From positions 1 through 6,734 of the forward strand of contig JACMIS010000040.1 of NCBI GenBank assembly GCA_014381035.1: DNA of 6,734 bases. The letters are read 5' to 3'. Both the position numbers and the translations under genes were made by a program. Every line of letters begins with the position of its first letter. Positions within the stretch are counted from its first letter, which is position 1. The notes beneath the pieces are model-generated. The model worked only from the letters and a program-made list of their open reading frames with translations. It ran no database searches and was not told the DNA's origin. The stretch comes from Armatimonadota bacterium (GTDB lineage: Bacteria > Armatimonadota > Armatimonadia > Armatimonadales > Armatimonadaceae). Positions 1-5,187 of the stretch are shown here, one piece after another.

Positions 1-22
1 AGGGAGCGTTACCCGCGTTGGT

Positions 23-805
23 TCATCGTTCTCGGAGCGTCCCGACAGCGGGGCGGATCTGCGACGGGTTCGTGATCGGTCCGAGGCGGTTGCGAAACTC
101 GTAAGCGTCGCCGCGATACAGGGTACGCTCCCACCAGAGCGGAGTACCGCCACCGATAAACCCCACGGCGATCACTTGCAGGGCGGCATCACCCGGCTCG
201 GCTTGCAAAACCTCTGCCTCATCCTTGGTGAGCGAAACGGCGCGGATGACCTCGTCCGCGCCCGCGACATGCAGGCGGTAACGGTCGGTGAGCAGGTTGT
301 AAAGCGATTCGCCGACATCGCTTCTTTGCAGGTCGGGGCAGTATCGCTCACGCAAATAACGAAACTCCAGAATGACCGGCACCCCATCGGCGAGACGCAA
401 CCGTTCAATATAGGTGACCGTTTCGTCCGTATCCAATCGGAGTGCTTCGCGTACCGGTTCCCTTAAATCGCTCACGGCTACGGCATGAAAAGCGCGTACT
501 TCGGTCGCGGGGATCATGCCCGCCGCCCGTGCTTTTTCCTTGAACGAGACGAGGGAGCGCAGGTCATAATCCAGGACCCCGGCGCGAACGAAGGTGCCGA
601 CTCCTTTGCGAAACTCCAGCAACCCTTCGGAGACGAGACCGGCAAGGGCTTTGTTCGCAGTCGCCCGGCTGATCCCGAACCGCTCACCGATCTGGCGTTC
701 GGTGAAAAACTGTTGTCCCGGCGCGAACGAGCCGTCGCGGATCGCCGACCGCAATCGGTCGGACGCCTGGAAGTAGATCGGGTCACGAATAATGTCATCC
801 GGCAT
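23..805 (-). CDS. GntR-family transcriptional regulator with UTRA effector domain (HutC/FarR type)
   Basis: A 260-residue one-component transcription factor, the usual length for the HutC branch of GntR. Residues about 8-74 form the winged helix-turn-helix: the recognition region (about 35-63) holds TERQIGERFGISRATANKAL, followed by the wing with EFRKGVGTFV. Residues about 92-238 are a UTRA small-molecule-binding domain, with typical stretches TYIERLRLADGVPVILEFRY and, near its end, LYRGDAYEFRNR. Family knowledge: such proteins dimerise, bind palindromic operators and release DNA when a small metabolite binds the UTRA fold. The ligand cannot be told from sequence, and no sugar or amino-acid pathway genes lie nearby to suggest one. 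The ATG at 805 fits because the wHTH begins a few residues later. It has no Shine-Dalgarno sequence; instead a palindrome and a promoter abut the start, which points to autoregulation. Codon use is like its neighbours and there is no sign of damage. Confidence 0.93.
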   Translation of the reverse strand: MPDDIIRDPIYFQASDRLRSAIRDGSFAPGQQFFTERQIGERFGISRATANKALAGLVSEGLLEFRKGVGTFVRAGVLDYDLRSLVSFKEKARAAGMIPATEVRAFHAVAVSDLREPVREALRLDTDETVTYIERLRLADGVPVILEFRYLRERYCPDLQRSDVGESLYNLLTDRYRLHVAGADEVIRAVSLTKDEAEVLQAEPGDAALQVIAVGFIGGGTPLWWERTLYRGDAYEFRNRLGPITNPSQIRPAVGTLRER

Positions 806-820
806 AGTGGCTAAGCCACT
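806..820. promoter_or_regulatory. Perfect 15-bp palindromic operator at the GntR gene start
   Basis: AGTGGCT-A-AGCCACT is a perfect 7-bp inverted repeat around one central base. It ends one base before the start codon of the GntR gene and overlaps the last three bases of the predicted -10. Its outer GT...AC bases agree with the general GntR-family operator pattern, though the spacing is wider than in the classic HutC core. The inference is an autoregulatory operator where the bound dimer would cover the transcription start point and initiator codon. Binding by this particular protein is not shown. Confidence 0.7.
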
Positions 821-846
821 GTAGCATTATCTGACCGGATTGTCAA
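818..846 (-). promoter_or_regulatory. Sigma-70-type promoter of the GntR gene, giving a near-leaderless mRNA
   Basis: Read on the minus strand, TTGACA (841-846) is a consensus -35. After exactly 17 bases comes TACAGT (818-823), a 4/6 match to TATAAT. Only 12 bases separate this -10 from the ATG at 805, so transcription should begin about 5-7 bases before the start codon. That agrees with the lack of a ribosome-binding site. The -10 overlaps the palindromic operator. Confidence 0.6.
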
Positions 847-864
847 TGATGCAGGGCAGGACTG

Positions 865-924
865 TTTTCGCGGACTTACTTTTGCGAGCGGTTGAAATCG
901 CTCGCAAAAGTAAGTCCGCGAAAA
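865..924. repeat. Long perfect inverted repeat (26-bp arms, 8-base loop)
   Basis: Arms 865-890 and 899-924 are perfect reverse complements, with loop GTTGAAAT (891-898). The left arm begins TTTTCGCGGACTTAC and ends TTTGCGAGCG. It lies between two minus-strand genes, 17 bases after the stop of the helix-hairpin-helix gene and 18 bases before the -35 of the GntR gene. Neither side has a terminal U-tract, so it is not a canonical intrinsic terminator, although so stable a hairpin could still stop transcription or protect the mRNA 3' end. A further CGCGG at 927-931 could pair with CCGCG at 916-920 as a competing short hairpin. Size and perfection suggest a dispersed palindromic (REP or MITE-like) element. 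No flanking target duplication is visible. Confidence 0.85.
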
Positions 925-941
925 AACGCGGCACTTTGTCG

Positions 942-1163
942 CTACGCCTTCTTCTCTGCTTTAGCGAGAGCGACCACCGCTTCCGCGACGGCGAAGTATT
1001 TGTTTTCCGCGAGGTCACGCACCGTCTTGATACCCAGTGCTTTCGCCAACGCCTCCCCATCCGCTTCCGAGATACCCGAGATCACCGAAACGGGCATTTC
1101 AGCGATTTCGCTGAATTCCAAAGTTTCCGTCTTCTTGTCGAAGAATTTACTGATGTCTGCCAT
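942..1163 (-). CDS. Small helix-hairpin-helix-like protein, 73 residues
   Basis: A small acidic/basic-balanced soluble protein without signal peptide or membrane segment. After an N-terminal stretch (MADISKFFDKK) come residues about 23-54, VISGISEADGEALAKALGIK followed by TVRDLAENKYF. This pattern (a turn in ISGIS, an alpha helix, GIKTVRDL, another helix) resembles the helix-hairpin-helix fold used for non-sequence-specific DNA or protein contacts. The C-terminus is an alanine/lysine-rich helix (AVAEAVVALAKAEKKA). The frame can be extended upstream to 1211, but the ATG at 1163 is preferred because GAAGGA (1173-1178 on this strand) lies nine bases before it, and the HhH-like part lies wholly inside. 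A plausible promoter lies about 100 bases upstream. It is divergent from the deaminase gene. The exact role is unknown; stand-alone HhH proteins of this size are usually of unknown function. Confidence 0.75.
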   Translation of the reverse strand: MADISKFFDKKTETLEFSEIAEMPVSVISGISEADGEALAKALGIKTVRDLAENKYFAVAEAVVALAKAEKKA

Positions 1164-1172
1164 GGTTTTCTG

Positions 1173-1178
1173 TCCTTC
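1173..1178 (-). promoter_or_regulatory. Ribosome-binding site that fixes the start of the HhH-like gene
   Basis: On the minus strand GAAGGA stands nine bases before the ATG at 1163. This supports that start over the upstream in-frame start at 1211, which has no comparable site. Confidence 0.6.
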
Positions 1179-1265
1179 TTTTTCCTTCACGAGAACGACC
1201 GATTGTCGCATTTACAGCGTGAACGCGGCGCGAAATAACACCTGTACTAACGCCGTACTGCCATG

Positions 1266-1295
1266 AATGTAGCGTAAACCAGCGGGCAAAGTCAA
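1266..1295 (-). promoter_or_regulatory. Putative sigma-70-type promoter of the HhH-like gene
   Basis: On the minus strand TTGACT (1290-1295) is followed after 18 bases by TACATT (1266-1271), 5/6 and 4/6 matches to consensus. The -10 has the same TAC start as the GntR promoter. Transcription would begin near 1258, leaving a leader of roughly 95 bases before the ATG at 1163. I see no riboswitch-like structure in that leader. No convincing promoter for the divergent deaminase gene was found in the same gap. Confidence 0.45.
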
Positions 1296-1357
1296 CCCCG
1301 CCGTGTGCATCCTTGCTAAACTGGGTACAAGCTGGATTGGAAAGTTTACCGCATCGC

Positions 1358-1987
1358 ATGAACACCGAAAAAAAACCTCCCGTCTCCCTGACCGACGCCG
1401 AAAAAGCACGTCTTATGAAGGAAGCCATCGCCGAAGCGGAACAGGGCGTTTCCGAAGGCGAAGCCCCGATTGGCTGCGTCATCGCCCTTCCCGACAAGAA
1501 AGGAACGGCGACGATTGTCGCTCGCGGACATAACCGGGGCAATGCGCTGAAGCGCAAAAACGCCCACGCCGAGATCATCGCGTTCGAGAACGCCGGGAGT
1601 GACGGCTCCGGGCGCGAACCGACGCTCCCGATGGACGCCGAAGACGTGATCCTGGTGTCCACGCTGGAACCCTGCGTCATGTGCCTCGGCGCGGCGATGG
1701 AGTCGGGGGTGACCTATGTCCTATTCGGAATGGACGCGCCCGCCGACAACGGCACCAAGCGCGTCAAGCCGCCCGAAAGTCCCGAATCGTCCGACCCGTA
1801 TATCGAGGGCGGGATTCTTGCGAAGGAATGCCGGGATCTTTTCGAGAAATGGCTTCATGGCAAGGAAGGAACCGAGCAGGCCAAATTCGTGGAACAACTA
1901 CTCGCCTTGACCCATGAACACGGAGCCGACAGGACCGATGCGGGAAACAACGCTTCCGACCGACAGCGAGCCACCGACAACGCGTGA
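1358..1987 (+). CDS. Zinc-dependent nucleoside deaminase of the cytidine/deoxycytidylate deaminase superfamily (TadA/GuaD-like)
   Basis: A 209-residue cytosolic hydrolase. The zinc site is complete: His70 and catalytic Glu72 in NAHAEIIAF, Cys106 and Cys109 in TLEPCVMCLGA. The EGEAPIGCVIA segment (33-43) and the GHNRGN segment (57-62) match the nucleobase-binding core of TadA-like enzymes. Family members hydrolytically deaminate adenine, guanine or cytosine in nucleosides or tRNA. Two hallmarks of tRNA-editing TadA are changed: the usual DPTAHAE reads KRKNAHAE, and the DAKTGAAGS-type loop reads DAPADNGTKR, followed by an unusual proline-rich stretch (VKPPESPESSDPYIEGGIL). A free-nucleoside or nucleobase substrate is therefore as likely as tRNA. 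The start at 1358 (ATG) is favoured over a TTG at 1313; its Shine-Dalgarno is poor, and an ATG at 1415 is a less likely alternative. Residues 186-209 exist only because the frame overlaps the histidine kinase gene. Confidence 0.85.
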   Translation: MNTEKKPPVSLTDAEKARLMKEAIAEAEQGVSEGEAPIGCVIALPDKKGTATIVARGHNRGNALKRKNAHAEIIAFENAGSDGSGREPTLPMDAEDVILVSTLEPCVMCLGAAMESGVTYVLFGMDAPADNGTKRVKPPESPESSDPYIEGGILAKECRDLFEKWLHGKEGTEQAKFVEQLLALTHEHGADRTDAGNNASDRQRATDNA

Positions 1988-3233
1988 TGTTTTACGGGGG
2001 CGGTGGGAAGAGTTGCGTCGCCGCTTCTTCGTCGGACCGAGCGACCCGGCGGCGCGTTCCGTCTGGCGCGTTTCGCAGATCTACTGGATCGTGGTTCTGT
2101 ATAGCGGTCTCTGGATCGTGTGTCGCACGAACGGTATCGGCGGCGACCCGCTCCCGACCGGTTCCACCGTCGCGCTGACTTTTTTGTTCGCGCTCGGTGC
2201 CATTCATTTGTATCTGCGCTCGGTGCTTACCGTCCGACGCGGTGGCTACGGTTCGGAGCATTTCAGCCGTATTTCCTGGCTTCACACCGCAATTGACCTC
2301 GCCCTGGTCGCGGCGACGGTCCGCGTAACGGGCGGGATCGATAGCGGCATCTGGCCCCTATTCTTTGTGATCGTGGTCGCCGAATCGGTGCTAGAACCGA
2401 TCCGGGAGGCACGCTGGGTGCGTTCCGGCGTTTGTATCGCGCTGATCGCCGCGACGATGCCGTTTCCGATACACGGCGGCGCGTGGATGCTCGAACTGAT
2501 GACCCGCCTGATGTTTCTGGTCGCGGTGAGTATTGTCGCGCAACGACTGCGGCAGAACGCAGACCGGGAAAAGAACGAGATCGCCTCGCTCCGCGCCGAG
2601 ATGGGGCTTTTGGAGGAGCGGTCCAACCTGTCCCGCGAGGTGCATGACGGCGTCGGAAACGCGCTGGCGGCGTCGGTTCTGCGGCTGGAAGTCACGGCTC
2701 GGATTCTGGCGAAACAATCGGACGCGGATGCGGAAACCCCCGCCTTACTTCAGGAGGAAGCGCGGGCGTTGCGCGAAGCGATGAACGAAGTCCGCGACTG
2801 GACATTTTTCAACAAACCGTGGAGTGCGTCCGCCGATGAACCGGCGGGCATCGGCGAACGGCTCCGCTCCGAAGTCGAGCGGCTTTCCCGCCGCACAAAT
2901 CTGCCGATGCACGTTCGCGGGGCGGAGCGGTTAGGCGATCTGCGAAACGGCGCGGCGCGTCTCGCCGTGCTCCGCATCGTGCAAGAAGCCCTGACGAACG
3001 CCGCCAAGTACGCGACCGGTGCGACGGAAGTGGACGTCACTATTGAGCGGGAGGGTGACGGTCTCCTGCTCACGGTGCGCGACAACGGCGCAGGCTTTGA
3101 CGCCGCCGTCGCGCCCGCTGGCGTCGGTATGGCCTCGATGCGCGAACGGGCGGCGGGACTCGGCGGCTCGCTCACGGTAGACAGTGCGTCGGGGCAAGGA
3201 ACCACAGTCTCGGCACGACTTCCGCTTACTTAA
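1914..3233 (+). CDS. Membrane-bound sensor histidine kinase, NarL/DesK type (HisKA_3 plus HATPase_c)
   Basis: A 439-residue inner-membrane kinase. Six hydrophobic segments (about 54-72, 86-104, 123-138, 146-160, 170-186, 191-210) form the sensor, with very short loops, as in kinases that sense the membrane itself or small ligands. A charged linker leads to the dimerisation domain: LSREVHDGVGNAL carries the phosphoacceptor His244 and Asp245. The ATPase domain has the N box (QEALTNAAKYA, Asn362), G1 (DNGAGF, 390-395) and G2 (GVGM, 403-406). All catalytic motifs are present. Position His+5 is Asn249, where many relatives such as DesK have the Gln used for phosphatase activity. No response regulator follows, so the partner is presumably elsewhere. 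The ATG at 1914 overlaps the deaminase gene by 74 bases. The ATG at 1938, with AGGA just before it, would reduce this to 50, and TTG at 2013 would remove it. Translational coupling is likely. Confidence 0.92.
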   Translation: MNTEPTGPMRETTLPTDSEPPTTRDVLRGRWEELRRRFFVGPSDPAARSVWRVSQIYWIVVLYSGLWIVCRTNGIGGDPLPTGSTVALTFLFALGAIHLYLRSVLTVRRGGYGSEHFSRISWLHTAIDLALVAATVRVTGGIDSGIWPLFFVIVVAESVLEPIREARWVRSGVCIALIAATMPFPIHGGAWMLELMTRLMFLVAVSIVAQRLRQNADREKNEIASLRAEMGLLEERSNLSREVHDGVGNALAASVLRLEVTARILAKQSDADAETPALLQEEARALREAMNEVRDWTFFNKPWSASADEPAGIGERLRSEVERLSRRTNLPMHVRGAERLGDLRNGAARLAVLRIVQEALTNAAKYATGATEVDVTIEREGDGLLLTVRDNGAGFDAAVAPAGVGMASMRERAAGLGGSLTVDSASGQGTTVSARLPLT

Positions 3234-3264
3234 GCTTTCGCCCGCGAAAAGTTTCCCCGCATAG

Positions 3265-3290
3265 TGAACCTTTGCTTCTTGCGCCCGTCA
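3265..3290 (+). promoter_or_regulatory. Possible ECF-sigma-type promoter for the LTxxQ protein gene
   Basis: TGAACC (3265-3270) and CGTCA (3286-3290), 15 bases apart, resemble the AAC-type -35 and CGT-type -10 common to many extracytoplasmic-function sigma factors. Transcription would begin about 75 bases before the gene. No good housekeeping promoter was found in this 140-base gap; TATACG at 3312-3317 is a weak alternative -10 without a convincing -35. The motifs are short, so chance is a real possibility. Confidence 0.25.
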
Positions 3291-3373
3291 ACAGAGGCAG
3301 AAACGACGCGCTATACGAAAGAACAACGAATCCTCGAGTAGCGCACCAAAACTTCTGGAGCAAAACAAAAACG

Positions 3374-4072
3374 ATGAAACTACGAAATATTGTGGCGATG
3401 GGCGCGACCCTTGCCGTTCTTATGGGAACCCTTACCGCTACTACTAACCCTGCCTATGCACAGGGTGCGGGCAAGCCAGGCAAGGTTGCGGGTAGAAATC
3501 AGTCGCCGGTTATGATGGGGCTGAAAGCGGTGTCACTGACCGATGCGCAACAGGACCAGATCAAGACCATCGCCAAGAAGTATCGCGACGAGAAACAGGA
3601 ACTGACGAAATCAGGAGATTCCGGTACCGCCTCTACTCCCGGTGCCCGCACTCGCATGTCCCCGGAAATCCGCGCCAAGCTGAGCGCGATGGAAGAAAAA
3701 GAACTCGCCGAAGTGAAAGCCCTGCTCACACCGGAGCAACTCCCTAAATTCCAGACGGCGTTCGACGCCGCGAAGACGGAGCAAGGCAGCAACACTCTCT
3801 TTGCTGGCATGATGGAGAAACTCGCGCTGACCGACGAGCAGAAATCTAAAATCGCCCCGATCCTCAAGGACGCGGTTCCGGAATTGACCAAGCTGCGCGA
3901 GGATACTACGATGGATCGAAAAGCGAAAGCGGGCAAATCGATGGAAATCTGGAACAGTCTCAAGGAAAAAATCCGCCCGATCCTGACTGCGGAACAGCAG
4001 AAGAAACTGGACGATATCAAAAATCTGCGCGGCGGCGGTCGCCGTGGTGGGCAAGGGAGAGTGACGAAATAA
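3374..4072 (+). CDS. Secreted Spy/CpxP-like protein with four LTxxQ motifs
   Basis: A 232-residue exported protein. Residues 1-29 form a signal peptide: MKLRN, a hydrophobic core (VAMGATLAVLMGTLTA), and an AYA site before Gln30. The mature part is highly charged and mostly helical, with LTxxQ motifs at 55-59 (LTDAQ), 118-122 (LTPEQ), 152-156 (LTDEQ) and 204-208 (LTAEQ), arranged as two similar halves, each with two motifs. LTxxQ motifs define the Spy/CpxP family of periplasmic ATP-independent chaperones and stress or metal sensors, which usually have about 160 residues and two motifs. The tail is glycine/arginine-rich (RGGGRRGGQGRVTK). The ATG at 3374 is chosen because the signal peptide starts there; TGGAG ends 13 bases upstream. 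An upstream TTG extension (3272) would bury the signal peptide. It lies behind the kinase gene and ends at a strong terminator. Chaperone activity is inferred from the family only. Confidence 0.82.
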   Translation: MKLRNIVAMGATLAVLMGTLTATTNPAYAQGAGKPGKVAGRNQSPVMMGLKAVSLTDAQQDQIKTIAKKYRDEKQELTKSGDSGTASTPGARTRMSPEIRAKLSAMEEKELAEVKALLTPEQLPKFQTAFDAAKTEQGSNTLFAGMMEKLALTDEQKSKIAPILKDAVPELTKLREDTTMDRKAKAGKSMEIWNSLKEKIRPILTAEQQKKLDDIKNLRGGGRRGGQGRVTK

Positions 4073-4088
4073 CCCGCACTCAGTAGGT

Positions 4089-4130
4089 AGGGCGTTCGGC
4101 GGATGGCTCCGCCGAACGCCCTTTGTTTAT
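4089..4130 (+). terminator. Strong intrinsic terminator after the LTxxQ gene
   Basis: A perfect 15-bp stem (4089-4103 with 4108-4122) encloses the four-base loop TGGC. It is very GC-rich and is followed by TTTGTTTAT. It starts 17 bases after the stop codon and should end the plus-strand transcript before the decayed region. Confidence 0.9.
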
Positions 4131-4160
4131 GGGATAGCAACAAGTGCGAAAAAGTAGGGC

Positions 4161-4425
4161 GGGAAGCGTTGCCACGCCCAGAGCCTGACGATATGCCGTG
4201 AGTTGCGCGACAAAAGCGGTGTCGGCACGGCTCACTTCAACGGACGCAGTAGTGCGATCACGACTCTGCTGCGCAGCTCGACTTCGCGAGGCACTGCTCC
4301 TGTTCGACGAACTGGGTTACACCCCACTGATTGGCTCCGATCTGGAAGCCGTTGGTCACCTCTGTTCCGCGCAGGGTCGTGCGGAGCAGGCAGCTCGATT
4401 TTATGGCGCGGTCCAACGGTCGCGT
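4161..4425 (+). pseudogene. Decayed fragment of a tetratricopeptide-repeat regulator-type protein
   Basis: TPR-like sequence can be followed only through three reading frames. In one frame (about 4161-4240) it reads HAQSLTICRELRDKSGVGTA followed by HFN. A second frame (about 4253-4285, just after an in-frame stop) gives CDHDSAAQLDF, and a third (about 4280-4425) LREALLLFDELGYTPLIG, then AVGHLCSAQGRAEQAARFYG. Such text (a helix ending FRELGD-K-GIA, then the AQGQ-ERAARL-GAAE type) is typical of the last TPRs in large ATPase/LuxR- or BTAD-type regulators. This is a short C-terminal remnant with at least two frameshifts and a stop; the ATPase and DNA-binding parts are absent. The open frame starting at GTG 4198 is a chance fusion through it, with no ribosome-binding site. 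Its fragment runs straight into the next remnant at an A-rich tract (about 4428-4447). Confidence 0.65.
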
Positions 4426-5096
4426 GCAAAAAAGAAAAAATTTAAAACCGAGACGACCAGCGAGTACACGACAGGCGGCGGCAATAATCCGTTTGCGACG
4501 GGAAATACCGGAGAAAAAGAAACGGTTTCGTTCGCCACCGCGCAGGGCGCGATCTCCGTCACGCGGCAGGAGAATCTGGATGACGATAAGCGGGTTATCG
4601 GCTACACCTTCTACACGCTCGACACTGAGGCATATACGCTTTACGGGCAGGAAATACTCGACGAACCACGAGCAAGACCCGTTACATCCCGGCAGCACGG
4701 TTCGCTATAAATCTGCGGGCAGGCGAAAGCGCGTCACAAAAAGTACGCGTCACCGAAACCGACACCGGTTTCGAAACCGATTCCGTGACGCAACGGGAGT
4801 ACGACCAGACATTCACGCTCACCTTTATCGGGCTGGAATCGGTAACGGTACCGGCGGGCACCTTTAACACAGCTCTGGTCAATTGGGGGTTCACATACAG
4901 CAATGCCGCGCGGAACGACCAATCGGCGTTCCAGGTAGAGGCGAATGTTTCGAGCTGGTTCGACGCCACGAACGGCTTGGTAAAGTCCGCCATGGATAGC
5001 CGCTCCGAAGCGGAGTTCGGCGGCTCCGGCGACGAGGAACCGCAAACATTCGAGACCCAGGTCCAGACCAATACGGAGTTGATCTCGGTTAAGTAG
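4426..5096 (+). pseudogene. Decayed, N-terminally truncated secreted or lipoprotein-like gene
   Basis: A beta-rich protein can be reconstructed across frames. The first part (to about 4665) reads FKTETTSEYTTGG, GAISVTRQENLDDDKRVIG and YTLYGQEILDE. A second frame continues TTSKTRYIP (to about 4691), a third gives HPGSTVRYKSAG (about 4685-4720), and the second frame resumes with GESASQKVRVTETDTGFETD up to the stop at 5096. That last stretch includes GLESVTVPAGTFNTALVNW and SSWFDATNGLVKSAMDS. The VPAGTF motif and a late GLVKS resemble exported proteins of the DUF3108-like type, in which a short lipoprotein signal would be expected at the front. Here no signal peptide exists; the front is replaced by TPR remnant. 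At least three indels lie within about 60 bases. An intact open frame (4785-5096) covers only the last 103 residues and is unlikely to be made, as no ribosome-binding site precedes it. The family assignment is tentative. Confidence 0.6.
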
Positions 5097-5100
5097 GTTG

Positions 5101-5187
5101 GAAGTTATCGGTTACAGGGAACAGTGCCGACAGGGAGCGCGAAGATGAACGCCCCGGTGCTGGATATTCCCTGTAACCGATAACTTC
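5101..5187. repeat. Long hairpin with 21-bp perfect arms between convergent gene ends
   Basis: Arms 5101-5121 (starting GAAGTTATCGG) and 5167-5187 are exact reverse complements. The 45-base centre continues the fold: CAGTGCCG (5122-5129) can pair with CGGTGCTG (5155-5162) using two G-U pairs across a GATA bulge. Outside, AGGTTG (5095-5100) can pair with CAACCT (5195-5200) across an asymmetric bulge. The right arm ends on the first base of the gyrA stop codon. No U-tract follows in either direction, so it is not a standard terminator, but its position between convergent ends fits a bidirectional transcription block or a small palindromic mobile element. No target duplication is seen. The sequence is unrelated to the 865-924 hairpin. 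Confidence 0.85.

Noticed and set aside
865..924. Calling the 26-bp inverted repeat an intrinsic terminator or an IS
   Set aside because: There is no U-tract on either strand, no transposase and no target duplication, so only 'repeat' is supported.
840..1238. Plus-strand open frames crossing the 26-bp hairpin and the HhH-like gene
   Set aside because: They are opposite a better-supported minus-strand gene with an RBS and promoter; the apparent protein repeats come from the palindrome.
1313..1357. Upstream TTG extension of the deaminase (15 residues)
   Set aside because: A rare start codon, no RBS, and no family similarity in the added residues; the ATG at 1358 is adequate.
1147..1680. Minus-strand open frame opposite the deaminase
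   Set aside because: It is antisense to a gene with complete catalytic motifs and its translation shows no recognisable domain.
3234..3260. Possible terminator directly after the kinase gene (TTTCG/CGAAA)
   Set aside because: The stem has only about five pairs and no U-tract follows; too weak to call.
3272..3373. Upstream TTG extension of the LTxxQ protein (34 residues)
   Set aside because: It would place a polar stretch before a clear signal peptide, whose own ATG at 3374 has an RBS-like TGGAG upstream.
4198..4710. A 170-codon plus-strand open frame taken as one gene
   Set aside because: It starts at a GTG without a ribosome-binding site and joins a TPR fragment to an unrelated secreted-type protein fragment; both continue in other frames outside it. 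It is better read as fused pseudogenes.
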